A program made the translations under genes and the position numbers. A stretch of 64,000 nucleotides of DNA, from assembly GCF_029167205.1 (NCBI RefSeq), contig NZ_JARFPL010000010.1:11812-75811 (forward strand), in the 5' to 3' direction. Positions 40,991 through 50,033 of this stretch are shown one piece after another. Each line of letters begins with the position of its first letter. Position 1 is the stretch's first letter. The stretch is from Methanocrinis alkalitolerans. Lineage in GTDB: Archaea > Halobacteriota > Methanosarcinia > Methanotrichales > Methanotrichaceae. Under the pieces are notes generated by a model. That model ran no database searches. It had not been told where the DNA came from and saw only the letters and a list, made by a program, of their open reading frames with translations.

Positions 40991-41803
40991 TCATCCTTTA
41001 AGCGTCCTATCGAAGAACCTCGCCATCTCTCCTTCGGCGTCCAGGGCGGCGAAGCTCTCCGACCTTTCGCCCTCATGGATCATGAAGCCATGGCCCTCCC
41101 CCTGGTAGACCTTCAGCTCGAAGTACTTGCCAGCGGCGTCGAGGGCAGCTGCATACTCGTATATCCCGGAGATGGGGCTTGGTACGTCTCCGGTCCCGTG
41201 GATGATCAGCATCGGCGCATCGAGGCCGTCGATGAGGTCGGCGGGCTTCGTCTCGTCGTTGAAGCCGCCTGAGTAGGGAAATCCGTACCAGGCTACACCG
41301 GAGCGAAACTCCTCCATCTGGGGGAGAAATAGCATCGTGTACCTGCCGCCGGCGCAGAAGCCGGTGAGGCCGAGGCGGTCGCCGTTCACGTCCTCCCTAT
41401 CGATAAGGTAGGCGGCGCAGGCCCCTACGAGCCCGTCGACGGCTTCGTCCAGGGGCGTCCTCTCGAAGGTCTGCCACTCCGGGGCGATGACGACGTACCC
41501 GGATGCTGCGAGCCGGTCGGCTAGGTCCCTATAGCCGGGCTCCAGGCCGTTGAAGGAGTGGATCATCACCAACCCCGGATAGATCGGATCGTCGCCTCCT
41601 CCCCGGCTCGGAGCTGGGGCCGCTACGTAGGCGGGGTAGGTGAGGTTATCGCTCTCGATCATCGCCGTCGAGCTCTCGGCCCGGAGAGGGCCATCTGCCT
41701 CTCCGACGGCTTCTGGGTGGTCATCGATCCGATCGGCGCAGCCCGCGGTGATGACGAGGGCAGCTAAAGTCAGGATCAGAAACGGCATCTTCAGGAATTT
41801 CAT
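40991..41803 (-). CDS. Dienelactone hydrolase family lipoprotein
   Basis: An alpha/beta hydrolase of about 270 residues. The N-terminus is a lipoprotein-like signal with a lipobox (LVITAGC), so it is probably membrane-anchored outside the cell. The family catalytic set is visible: the nucleophile Cys in GFCAGG, Asp in HGTGDVPSP, and His in GEGHGF. The ATG at 41803 has AGGAGG with a 7-nt gap; an in-frame ATG two codons upstream is too close. The substrate is unknown. Confidence 0.85.
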   Translation of the reverse strand: MKFLKMPFLILTLAALVITAGCADRIDDHPEAVGEADGPLRAESSTAMIESDNLTYPAYVAAPAPSRGGGDDPIYPGLVMIHSFNGLEPGYRDLADRLAASGYVVIAPEWQTFERTPLDEAVDGLVGACAAYLIDREDVNGDRLGLTGFCAGGRYTMLFLPQMEEFRSGVAWYGFPYSGGFNDETKPADLIDGLDAPMLIIHGTGDVPSPISGIYEYAAALDAAGKYFELKVYQGEGHGFMIHEGERSESFAALDAEGEMARFFDRTLKG

Positions 41804-41859
41804 GTCCATTCCTCCTCAGTAAAAAAAATTGTCTATTGTGGCCCATTGCGGTCATCTGT

Positions 41860-42474
41860 TTATTTTATCGCCGCCTCGAGCCTGCGGTTCACCTCGTCCC
41901 AGTCGACGATCTTCCAGAAGGCCTCGACGAACTTCGGCCGCTCGTTCTTGTAATCGAGGTAGTAGGCGTGCTCCCATACGTCCAGGACCATGAGGATCCG
42001 AAACATGGGGTATACGTTGACGTTATGCTTCTCGATCTGCATGATGAGGGGCCGCTTTGTCATGGCGCACCAGGCTAGGGCCGCCCAGCCGGAGCCCTCG
42101 GCGGTCGCCGCGGCGAGGGAGAACTCCTTCTTGAACCTGGCGAAGGAGCCGAACTCTCTCTTCAGGGCGTCGGCGAGGGCGCCGCCGGGCTCCTCTGCCG
42201 CCTTCGCGGCAGCAGTGAGGTTCGACCAGAAGAGGCTGTGGAGGACGTGTCCCCCCGCCTGGAAGGATAGCTCCTTCAGGGTGGACTTCATATCCAGATC
42301 ATCTCCCGCCTCCCGGGCCTTCTCCAGCCTCTCCAGGATGGAGTTGGCGCCGTTTACGTAGGCGGCATGATGTTTATCGTGGTGGATTCTGAGCTGAGCC
42401 TCGGAGATATGAGGCTCCAGGGCGTTGTAGGCGTAGGGCAGTTCGGGGAGGGTGTAGAATTTCTTGTCAGCCAT
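41860..42474 (-). CDS. sod: Iron/manganese superoxide dismutase
   Basis: A 204-residue SOD of the Fe/Mn family. Metal ligands are H31 (IHHDKHHAAYV), H79 (GGHVLHSLFW), D165 and H169 (LDVWEHAYYLDY). Whether it uses Fe or Mn cannot be told reliably. It lies in a group with peroxiredoxin and a Fur-type regulator, so an oxidative stress role is likely in this strict anaerobe. Confidence 0.96.
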   Translation of the reverse strand: MADKKFYTLPELPYAYNALEPHISEAQLRIHHDKHHAAYVNGANSILERLEKAREAGDDLDMKSTLKELSFQAGGHVLHSLFWSNLTAAAKAAEEPGGALADALKREFGSFARFKKEFSLAAATAEGSGWAALAWCAMTKRPLIMQIEKHNVNVYPMFRILMVLDVWEHAYYLDYKNERPKFVEAFWKIVDWDEVNRRLEAAIK

Positions 42475-42649
42475 GCCAATTTCTCTGTCGTATTCCCTTA
42501 AATTTTTTTCGGAAATATGAGGGGGAGCCCGACAATAGAAGCGGGAGACAGGCGCCCCCCGGGGGATCGCGGCCTGTAACAGGGCTTCGGCAAGCCGGAG
42601 GAGGGGCCTTGCTCATGGGGAAGGGAAAACCTCCTCTCGTTATCCAGGG

Positions 42650-42949
42650 TCAATATTTTACGGCTTCGATCTTCTCGCCTCTCGGCATTATCGAATGGTC
42701 AGGATTGCCGGAGGGTTTCATCTCGGTCCGCCTCCCCATGGCTTTGAACTTCTCCATATGCTCCCTGGCCAGATCCAGCTTCTCGTCATGGACGGTATGG
42801 ACGACATAAGCCTCTTTTCTCCCCTCGTCGTAGTAGAGCTCGTGGCCCGACCATCCGTTGCTCTTCCGCACCTCCATCCTATCGTCGAACTTCTTTCTCC
42901 ATTCAGGGAAGTCTTCCACCCGGTGTCTCACAACTCCTATCTTGGCCAT
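42650..42949 (-). CDS. Small ABM/dimeric alpha-beta barrel protein
   Basis: A 99-residue protein like the antibiotic biosynthesis monooxygenase fold: an N-terminal strand (KIGVVRHRVEDFPEW), then a helix KKFDDRMEVRKSNG, then a strand (HELYYDEGRKEAYVVHTVHD) and another helix (LAREHMEKFKAMG). Such proteins dimerise and may act on quinones or be stress-related. The substrate is unknown. It is placed between SOD and peroxiredoxin genes on the same strand. Confidence 0.7.
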   Translation of the reverse strand: MAKIGVVRHRVEDFPEWRKKFDDRMEVRKSNGWSGHELYYDEGRKEAYVVHTVHDEKLDLAREHMEKFKAMGRRTEMKPSGNPDHSIMPRGEKIEAVKY

Positions 42950-43005
42950 ATCATCACCATTAACCGTTATAGACGATCCGCTATCTTAACTACTTTTCCG
43001 GCGGC

Positions 43006-43674
43006 TTACAGCTTCTTGTGGCAGAACCACCAGTCTTCGCAGACGACGCCTCCGCCCGTCTTTCTGGTGGCAGCGGTCTTCTCGTCTGAGGGCGGAGGTA
43101 TTATCACCTCATCGCCGAAGAGGTCGTTATTCGGCCAGTTGGCGGGCATTGCCACCTTGTTCTTGTCTGAGATCTGGAGGGCCTTGACGGCTCTTAGGAT
43201 CTCGTCCATGTTCCTTCCGATCTCCTGGGGGTAGTAGAGCATCAGCCTTATGACGCCTTTAGGGTCCACCACGAAGACGGCCCTGACGGTGTTCGTCCCC
43301 TTTCCGGGATGGACCATCCCGAGCTTTCCGGCGACGGTCCCGTTGTCGGCGATGATGGGAAAGGTTATCTCTACATTCATCATCTCCTTGATCCACTCGG
43401 TCCACTTCATGTGGGAGTGGACCTGGTCCATGGAGAGGCCCACAAGGGCGCAGTTGAGGTCATCGAATTCCTTTCTCATCTTCTCGAAGGCTATGAACTC
43501 CGTGGTGCAGACCGGCGTGAAGTCTCCGGGGTGGCTGAAGAGGATGAACCACTTTCCAGAGAGGTCGTTTGGGATCTTCATCCTTCCGTGGGTCGTCTGA
43601 ACCTCCATCTCCGGGACCTTCTCCCCCAGGAGGGGGATGCCCTGCCTCGTTTCGTGCTCCATATGATGGGTCAT
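43006..43674 (-). CDS. Peroxiredoxin (archaeal Prx6-like)
   Basis: A 222-residue peroxidase that reduces H2O2 and alkyl peroxides. The peroxidatic Cys is in FTPVCTTEF (C56). The C-terminal arm ends GGGVVCEDWWFCHKKL, with a Cys pair typical of archaeal decameric enzymes such as that of Aeropyrum. ATG at 43674 has AGGAG with an 8-nt gap. The frame continues to an ATG at 43734, which would add 20 residues with no SD at proper distance. Confidence 0.93.
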   Translation of the reverse strand: MTHHMEHETRQGIPLLGEKVPEMEVQTTHGRMKIPNDLSGKWFILFSHPGDFTPVCTTEFIAFEKMRKEFDDLNCALVGLSMDQVHSHMKWTEWIKEMMNVEITFPIIADNGTVAGKLGMVHPGKGTNTVRAVFVVDPKGVIRLMLYYPQEIGRNMDEILRAVKALQISDKNKVAMPANWPNNDLFGDEVIIPPPSDEKTAATRKTGGGVVCEDWWFCHKKL

Positions 43675-43813
43675 TTCGGCATCTCCTGTCTTCTCTTCCA
43701 TCAGCTGGGCTCTCATTTCGTCTTTTATGCGCATATCTCCGGCGTCGGCGGCACCTGAGCCGGTTGAAAGCCCTTCGACCCTTTATCAGGCATAGGTTTA
43801 TTTAAGATCTATT

Positions 43814-43826
43814 ATTACTTAGTAAT
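43814..43826. promoter_or_regulatory. Candidate Fur/PerR box between prx and fur
   Basis: ATTACTTAGTAAT is a perfect 6-1-6 inverted repeat, close to the pattern of Fur and PerR boxes, centred 10 bp before the ATG of the regulator. A TATA-like TTTATTTAAG is just upstream (about 43797). It could control both the regulator and the divergent peroxiredoxin. Confidence 0.6.
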
Positions 43827-43830
43827 CACT

Positions 43831-44301
43831 ATGATCGATTCAGAAGATCTGGAGCCGATAATAATCAAGAATTTCAGAAACAGTGGTTATAGGGCTACGC
43901 CCCAGAGGATAGCCATCAGCAGGTATATCCTCCTCAATCACGAACACCCAACGGCCCAAAAGGCTTATCAAGAGATCAAGAAGACGCATCCGACGGTCAG
44001 CCTTGCTACTATTTATAATACAATTAAAATTTTAAAAAGAATCGGTCTGCTCGCGGAGTTGAACCTGCCTCAGGGCCAAACGAGATACGATCCGAATACC
44101 GAGGCTCACGCCCACCTGCTATGTCTGCGGTGCGGCAGCATCAGGGATTGGTCGGACCCTATCATGTACGAATTGATGGCCAAGGTTTCTGCCCAAGCCG
44201 ATTTTACTGTGATGGGATCGAGTTTGGATTTGAAGGGGGTCTGCTATAGCTGCGAAAAAAAGGGCGCGAGCGTGGGATCAAAGGCCGCAGCCGACGAATG
44301 A
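43831..44301 (+). CDS. Fur-family transcriptional regulator (PerR-like)
   Basis: A 156-residue metal-dependent repressor. The N-terminal winged helix has YRATPQRIAISRYILLNHEH and then HPTVSLATIYNTIKILKRIG, the Fur DNA-recognition helix. The dimerisation domain has the zinc Cys pairs CLRC and CYSC, as in PerR-type proteins. It is divergent from the peroxiredoxin gene with a palindrome in between, so peroxide sensing is likely. Inducing metal is not provable from sequence. Confidence 0.88.
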   Translation: MIDSEDLEPIIIKNFRNSGYRATPQRIAISRYILLNHEHPTAQKAYQEIKKTHPTVSLATIYNTIKILKRIGLLAELNLPQGQTRYDPNTEAHAHLLCLRCGSIRDWSDPIMYELMAKVSAQADFTVMGSSLDLKGVCYSCEKKGASVGSKAAADE

Positions 44302-44460
44302 TCTCGGGGGTACGAGGTAGGTCGGCCCTCGCCTGTGGAACGGAGGGAGTTTTCAGGAAACTATATGTATCCTTAGATCTACTCTCATCTCCAGAATGAT
44401 AACGCACGGCCAGATGCTGGCTGGCGTGTTTATTATATTTGAAATAAAGGGGAACTCTAA

Positions 44461-44970
44461 TTGAAAATATCGGTATTCATAGATGGTGCGAACATCTTTT
44501 ACATGCAGAAGGACGAGCTTAAGTGGTGGATCAACTTCGAGAAGCTCTTAAGGTGGATCGAGAACAAGACCGGCGGCGAGATCATCGACGCCTACTACTA
44601 CGTCGGAGAGGAGAACCCTCCCGATACGAGGCAGCAGGGGTTTTTGACCGCCCTCGCCGACATCGGGTACTCCATCATCACAAAAGAGCTGAAGATCATC
44701 GTCCTGAACGACGGGAGGGAGATCAGGAAGGCGAACCTGGACATCGAGATTGTCCTGGACATGTTCAACACCGTAGATAATTACGATATGGCGGTCCTGG
44801 TATCCGGAGACGGAGACTTCGAGCGCCCCCTCAAGCTCCTCCGGGCAAGGGGAAAGAGGTTCATGGTCATGTCCACAAAAAGGTTCATAGCCCGGGAGCT
44901 TCGCGAGGTCGCAGGGATGCACTTCGTCGACTTCGAGGACATAAGAGGCGAGGTCCAGAAGGATATCTGA
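44461..44970 (+). CDS. NYN-domain (LabA/DUF88) PIN-like protein
   Basis: A 169-residue protein of the NYN group of PIN-like nucleases, probably acting on RNA. KISVFIDGANIFYM (2-15) has the first Asp. ANLDIEIVLDMF (about 91-102) has the second, and VLVSGDGDFERPLKLLRARG (about 112-131) has the Gly-Asp-Gly-Asp-Phe motif. All acidic residues needed for metal binding are present. The TTG start has a GGGGAA about 8 nt upstream. It stands alone. Confidence 0.85.
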   Translation: MKISVFIDGANIFYMQKDELKWWINFEKLLRWIENKTGGEIIDAYYYVGEENPPDTRQQGFLTALADIGYSIITKELKIIVLNDGREIRKANLDIEIVLDMFNTVDNYDMAVLVSGDGDFERPLKLLRARGKRFMVMSTKRFIARELREVAGMHFVDFEDIRGEVQKDI

Positions 44971-44973
44971 CCT

Positions 44974-44990
44974 CTTTTTTTATTTCCGTC
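44974..44990 (+). terminator. T-tract terminator after the NYN gene
   Basis: CTTTTTTTATTT follows the stop at 44968-44970 by a few bases and resembles an archaeal T-rich terminator. Confidence 0.5.
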
Positions 44991-45381
44991 CTCTGTTTTG
45001 GGTGGTGCTCTTTGATTCGGTTGATATTTCGCTTGGAATTCTTAGAGACGCTACAGAATAGCACTTTTAATTACAGGACGGATTTGAGTGCGAATTCGCA
45101 AATCAGAAGCAATGTCGTTGCCTTTGGATATATCAACCAATTCCAGGCGCACCACCGTAAGCGCCAACATAACCATTTTTTTCAAGTTTTCATCCCTCTA
45201 TCAATCGATTTGATCTCCATACCACTTGCGATATTTTTGCTATGAAAAACTATATATATATTTCAACTGTGTTCATTCGAACAAACGCGGTTTTCCTCTC
45301 CTTAGACCGCAACATTGATCCTACTTTCTGTTGATGTCTGCACTACTTTACATAAATGTTTTAGGGGCAGGCCTCCCCGGA
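44991..45381. other. AT-rich intergenic DNA, no supported gene
   Basis: A 390-bp stretch with an AT-rich core (about 45040-45350). A 77-codon open frame (45012-45245) begins here but has no SD, an odd composition (His/Asn rich) and a hydrophobic end. It could be spurious or a remnant. A TATATATATA run occurs at about 45251. Confidence 0.5.
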
Positions 45382-46050
45382 TCAGGAGATCTCCGTCCCG
45401 GTGTGGCCGCCTTCGGCCCCCCTCTTCAGATTTTTCGCGTCGGCGCCGTGGACTACGACGGTGAATATGGATGACCGCTCGATGATCTTCGCCGCCAGGG
45501 GGTCGACGGGCGAGCGCGATCCGGCCTTCATCTCCGTCTCCATAGCGAGGCGGACGAGGTCTCTCGCGCTCATCTTATCGAACTTCTCTGCCCCCGGATC
45601 GACCTCCGGGTCGGCGGAGTAGACCCCGTCGACGGAGGTCGCCACGATCAGCCGGTCGGCGCCGACGTACTCGGCCAGCAGCGCGGCGACGGCGTCGGTG
45701 GTCTGGCCGGGGGCCATGCCGCCGAGGACGACTATCTTTCCTCCGGCGGAGGCAGAAAGGGCGCCAGCATAGCTCTCGGAGGGCTCGGGGGCGGCGGCTC
45801 TGCCGAGGGCGGCGATGAGGAGCATGGCGTTGAGCCTGGTGGCTCCGATGCCGAGGAGGTCGCAGAAGGCCTCTCCGGCCTGGAGGGCCCGGGCCTTGGC
45901 GATGTATTCGCGGGCGATCTTGCCTCCGCCTACGACGACGAAGACCTGGTGCTCTAGGGCGAGGTTCTTTAAAGCCGTGGCATACTCCTTGAGGCTCTCG
46001 GCATCGCGGCCCGCCAGGATGGAGCCGCCGAGGGAATAGACGAGTATCAT
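45382..46050 (-). CDS. pyrH: UMP kinase (archaeal type)
   Basis: A 222-residue amino acid kinase family enzyme that makes UDP from UMP. Characteristic parts are LVYSLGGSILAG (3-14), VFVVVGGGKIAREYI (about 37-51), LGGMAPGQTTDAVAALLAEY (about 115-134) and VATSVDGVYSADPEVDP (about 143-159). The ATG at 46050 gives the usual length; the open frame upstream has no matching sequence. Confidence 0.93.
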   Translation of the reverse strand: MILVYSLGGSILAGRDAESLKEYATALKNLALEHQVFVVVGGGKIAREYIAKARALQAGEAFCDLLGIGATRLNAMLLIAALGRAAAPEPSESYAGALSASAGGKIVVLGGMAPGQTTDAVAALLAEYVGADRLIVATSVDGVYSADPEVDPGAEKFDKMSARDLVRLAMETEMKAGSRSPVDPLAAKIIERSSIFTVVVHGADAKNLKRGAEGGHTGTEIS

Positions 46051-46094
46051 GGGGGAGGGCAGGATTATCGGCGGATAAAAAGGTTCCTTGTGAT

Positions 46095-49000
46095 CTAGCC
46101 GGACCATTCGGCGAGCTTTTTGCGGACAGCTTCTATGTGGGGGCTCTCGGTCTCCTCGTAGATCGCCAGGGCGGATCTGGCAAGAGAGATGGCCTTCTCG
46201 TTTTGGCCCAGGGCGCGCAAAGAGAGGCTCATATTGAAGAGGTGGTTTCCTTCGCGCCGCCGGTCCCCGATCTCGCGAGAAATCATGAGCGCTTGGTCGT
46301 AGTATTCGATGGCCTTTTGCTGATTGCCACGATAAGAACAAGCGATCCCAAGGTTGCCCAAGTGGTTTCCTTCGCTCGATCGATCGCCAATACTGCGTGA
46401 GATCTTCAGCGCTCTATCATGGAGTGTAATGGCTTTGCGTGGCTCGCATAAATTGAAGAAGATGTTACCCAGGTTACTCGAGATTATTCCTAATCTCCAC
46501 CAATCACCAGTATCGTGTGAGATATTTAAGGCCTTACTATAGCACTCCAGAGCCTTGCGCATCTCGCCCAATTTGGAATAAGCTAGCGCCATGTTACATA
46601 GGCAATTTCCTTCGCCTCTTTCATTGCCAATATCGCGTGAGATCTTGAGTGCTAGCTCATGGTACTCAACAGCACTGCACAACTCCCCTAGATGAAAGTG
46701 AGCACTGCCCAGGTTATCCAGGTTGTTTCCTTCTACCTGCTTATCTCCAATTTTTCTAGAGTTCCTAAGAGCCTGCTCATAATATTCGATGGACTTGCGA
46801 AATTCGCCTCTCTTAAAATAGGAGAGACCTAAGTTGCTCAGATGATCCCCCTCAGCGGTTCGATCTCTTATTTTACGTGCTGAAGCTAATGCCGCCTCTA
46901 ACCATTTAGTATTTTCTAGTGGATGCAGTCGTAAACCAATAATGCTACCTGCTTCAGAGAAGTTGCTGCAGATTTTTGATATTTCGTCGCTCTTGGATTT
47001 ATTCTCGCTTGCCCAGTTTTGAGCGGCTTTGATGTTCATCCAATTGATATCAAAAAGCTTCAACCCCATTGAAATAGAAGAATTTCCCTGGAGAAACAGA
47101 TTATTTGCTGCCCAAAGCAAACTTTGATAGTATTTGGCATGGTGCAGTCTTGCTCGCTCACGGAGAGCGTCATCCAGGCGCGACCCGGAAAAATCCCGCG
47201 CCAGGTCGTGGAGCCGATATCGTCCCCCTTCCCCCGCAACTGAGGGTAAAAAGTCCACCAGGCTCCACCTGATAAGCTCGCCGAGAGCGTCCTCGGCGGG
47301 CGTCTCTTCCATCTCCCAGACCGCCGCCGCCCCGGCGAGATCGAAGTCTGCGGGAAAGACGGATAGTAGAGACCAGAGCCTTTGCAGATCCGTGGTTAGG
47401 AGGTCGTAGCTCGGGGTGAAGGAAGCCTCCACCAGCTCCAGGCGCTCCCTGGCGTCGCCCAATCGTTTGATGTAATTGGCGACGCTCAAATTCGGCTTCT
47501 CTCTCAGGGTAGAAGCGGCGTTTCTCAGGGCGATGGGAAGGCAGCCGCAGAGCTTTGCCAGCTCTTCCGCATGATCCCCGATGCGCTCGCAGATTCCCAG
47601 GAGGAGATTCTTGGCGTCATCCAGGGGCAGTACGTCCAGGTCCTTTTCCTTCAGGCCGGGAAGGGTGAATTTACTGCGAGAGATCACCAAAAGAGCGCAC
47701 CCCTTTGGCGGGAGGAGCGGCTCCACCTGTTCGCGGCTGGCGGCGTTGTCGAGCAAGATTAGGGCTTTCTTGCCAGAGAGGACAGTTCGATAAAGCCCGC
47801 TTAATTCGTTCAACTTCTCTGGCAATGAGGCATCGGCTCCAAGGTAGGAGCGGATGACGTGAGCCATGGCATCTTTGGAGTCGAGCGGGCTCTTGCTTGT
47901 GCCGAGCATATCCAAGAAGAGCTGGCCGTCAAGAAAACGATCTCTCAATCGATCAGCCAGAACATAAGCCAGAGCGGATTTCCCTATGCCGCCCATGCCT
48001 CTCAGGCCTGTGATGGTGGCACCCTTGTCAAAGCCGTCTAAAAGTAGGTCTAGCTCACCGCTACGGCCTATGAAGTCTCTTGGGGGTGGAGGGATCTGAT
48101 GCGGTACGGTTGAATGTCCTGGCAGATCGAAAGGGAATTTGCCTTCCGGGTAGGTTTGAATGTCTTTATCCCAAACCGATCTCTCGTCAATCCAGCGGCG
48201 CAAGAAAACAAACCCCTTTCCAGTCTCAAAGTCGATGTGAACAAAATTGTAAGAGTTGATGCGGCTCGGATCTTCTGGAGGGCGTCCCCCGAAGCTTGCA
48301 CCTGCAGGAATTATTACGCTATCTCCGCCTGTTCCGTGCTCGGCTGTTACCTCGGGCACATGGCCGTGGCCGTGCAGGATGAAATTGCATCCCTGCCGCA
48401 GACGTCTCCAAACAACCCGGCCGTCCGAGTATTCCAGCCAGTCCTGAGAATGATGGAGAACCGCGATCCTCAAATCCGATTTGCTTATCCGTTCTAAGGG
48501 CCTGTGAACCTGCCGCTCGCCTACCCTGGCAAAGCCATAATCATTCTTCTTTCCTGCAGCGTCAACATGGCGCCTGCAAAACCAGGAGGAGTTGATCCCC
48601 AGGAGGGAAACCGTCTTTCCATTGATCTCCCAGGTTCGAAGATCTGAGTAATCGGGAGAATCCTGGCCTGTGAAACCGGAAACAAAACTCCTGAAATCCT
48701 TGAAGGGGCGCAGCAAAAGCTCTCTTTTGCTGTCATCCTTGAGCCAGCGATCTGCATCCTCTTTGGAAACTACATCCTTCCTGAAATCATCCGGAAGCTT
48801 TTTTATCTCCTCCTCGTCCAGATCATGATTGCCTGGAACGATGAAGAGCCGGTCAGGTTCCACCTGGGCGGCCTCCAAGACCGGGACGAAGAACTCATTT
48901 TTGGCGTCTTCGTACTCCTCGGCCTTCCCATTCAAGGCCGCATCTCCACTGAAGACTATGAAGTCAATTTTTGATAGATCGGGGCTGATGGATAGACGTC

Positions 49001-49100
49001 CTTGGATATCTTTTATCAGCTCATCCCTCACTACTTCCGGATCAATCCCAAAGTCCCCATGATGCCAGTCAGAGATGTGAAGCCAGGTGAGGCGGCTCAT
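46095..49100 (-). CDS. Metallophosphoesterase-STAND NTPase-TPR protein
   Basis: A 1001-residue three-part protein. Residues 1-300 are a calcineurin-like phosphoesterase with a full metal site: D11 and H13 (HISDWH), D53 (SGDAALNG), N91-D93 (PGNHD), the H216/H217 region, and H243, H245 and H247 (LHGHGH). Residues 340-650 are an NB-ARC-type STAND ATPase with Walker A GMGGIGKS (368-375), Walker B ALILLDN (446-452) and a DLARDFSGSRL end. From about 758 come six TPRs of 40 residues. This effector-STAND-sensor order resembles antiviral STAND proteins and plant NLRs. What the effector cuts is unknown. The gene stands alone. Confidence 0.88.
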   Translation of the reverse strand: MSRLTWLHISDWHHGDFGIDPEVVRDELIKDIQGRLSISPDLSKIDFIVFSGDAALNGKAEEYEDAKNEFFVPVLEAAQVEPDRLFIVPGNHDLDEEEIKKLPDDFRKDVVSKEDADRWLKDDSKRELLLRPFKDFRSFVSGFTGQDSPDYSDLRTWEINGKTVSLLGINSSWFCRRHVDAAGKKNDYGFARVGERQVHRPLERISKSDLRIAVLHHSQDWLEYSDGRVVWRRLRQGCNFILHGHGHVPEVTAEHGTGGDSVIIPAGASFGGRPPEDPSRINSYNFVHIDFETGKGFVFLRRWIDERSVWDKDIQTYPEGKFPFDLPGHSTVPHQIPPPPRDFIGRSGELDLLLDGFDKGATITGLRGMGGIGKSALAYVLADRLRDRFLDGQLFLDMLGTSKSPLDSKDAMAHVIRSYLGADASLPEKLNELSGLYRTVLSGKKALILLDNAASREQVEPLLPPKGCALLVISRSKFTLPGLKEKDLDVLPLDDAKNLLLGICERIGDHAEELAKLCGCLPIALRNAASTLREKPNLSVANYIKRLGDARERLELVEASFTPSYDLLTTDLQRLWSLLSVFPADFDLAGAAAVWEMEETPAEDALGELIRWSLVDFLPSVAGEGGRYRLHDLARDFSGSRLDDALRERARLHHAKYYQSLLWAANNLFLQGNSSISMGLKLFDINWMNIKAAQNWASENKSKSDEISKICSNFSEAGSIIGLRLHPLENTKWLEAALASARKIRDRTAEGDHLSNLGLSYFKRGEFRKSIEYYEQALRNSRKIGDKQVEGNNLDNLGSAHFHLGELCSAVEYHELALKISRDIGNERGEGNCLCNMALAYSKLGEMRKALECYSKALNISHDTGDWWRLGIISSNLGNIFFNLCEPRKAITLHDRALKISRSIGDRSSEGNHLGNLGIACSYRGNQQKAIEYYDQALMISREIGDRRREGNHLFNMSLSLRALGQNEKAISLARSALAIYEETESPHIEAVRKKLAEWSG

Positions 49101-49199
49101 TTTCCTCCCATCGAATAGGTGGATTGCTCTGTTGGAATTAAAACCTTCCCGAATAACAAACGTCAGAGCTCAGAAGAAAAAAAATGGTTGGAAAGATCT

Positions 49200-49844
49200 T
49201 TAAATCTTATCCAGCGCCACGGCGACCTTCCCGAAGATCTCCTTGATATCGCCTACGCCGATGACGGTGACCACGATCCCCCTTTTGTCGTAGTAGTCGA
49301 TGAGGGGCTGGGTCTGGGCGTGGTAGGCCTGGAGCCTCTCCTTGACCGTCTCCTCGGTGTCGTCGGCCCTCTGGTAGAGGTCGGCGCCGCAGGCGTCGCA
49401 CTTGCCTTCCGTCTTCGGCGGGTTGAACTGGACGTGGTATGTGGTGCCGCACTTGCACATCCGCCGGCCGGTGACCCTCTTGACCAGCTCCTCGTCGGGG
49501 ACGTCAATGTTCAGGACGACGTCGATCTTCTGGCCCAGGTTGGGGAGGATCTTGTCCATCGCCTCGGCCTGGGGCATCGTCCGGGGGTAGCCGTCGAGCA
49601 TCCAGCCGCCCTTGACGTCGTCTTTGGCCAGCCTGTCCTTGATGATGTCGATGAGGAGGCTGTCGGGGACGAGCTTTCCCGCTTCCATGAACTTCTTCGC
49701 CTCCACTCCCAGGGGGGTGCCGTTTCGCACGTTCTCCCTGAGGATGTCTCCGGTGGAAATGTGAACCACGCCGTACTTCTCAGCGATCATCTTCGCCTGA
49801 GTGCCCTTTCCTGATCCTGGCGGACCGAGTAATACTATGTTCAT
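49200..49844 (-). CDS. adk: Adenylate kinase
   Basis: A 214-residue enzyme interconverting ATP+AMP and 2 ADP. The P-loop is GPPGSGKGTQ (7-16), DGYPRTMPQAE is the AMP site, and the LID domain has a zinc site of four Cys (CKCGTTYHV and CDACGADL). The bacterial-type long LID is notable in an archaeon, though it is known in Methanosarcinales. It is well conserved and clearly functional. Confidence 0.96.
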   Translation of the reverse strand: MNIVLLGPPGSGKGTQAKMIAEKYGVVHISTGDILRENVRNGTPLGVEAKKFMEAGKLVPDSLLIDIIKDRLAKDDVKGGWMLDGYPRTMPQAEAMDKILPNLGQKIDVVLNIDVPDEELVKRVTGRRMCKCGTTYHVQFNPPKTEGKCDACGADLYQRADDTEETVKERLQAYHAQTQPLIDYYDKRGIVVTVIGVGDIKEIFGKVAVALDKI

Positions 49845-50033
49845 AATATCCCTCCTATTTTCCTCTCGATAAAAAGCAACGTCACGACGCCAGGGCCCCT
49901 GGGCGAAGATCTAGGATCTGCATCCAAAGCTTTCAAGACCCAGCCCACGGTGCGGATGGCATGGCCGCTGGCAGTTGCTCTCTTCTCCGGTACGTTGACT
50001 CTCAACAACGTTAAAAAACCTTTCTCCACCGAA

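Noticed and set aside
45012..45245. 77-codon open frame
   Set aside because: Composition unlike neighbours, no SD, and no recognisable family; kept only as a note in the intergenic entry.
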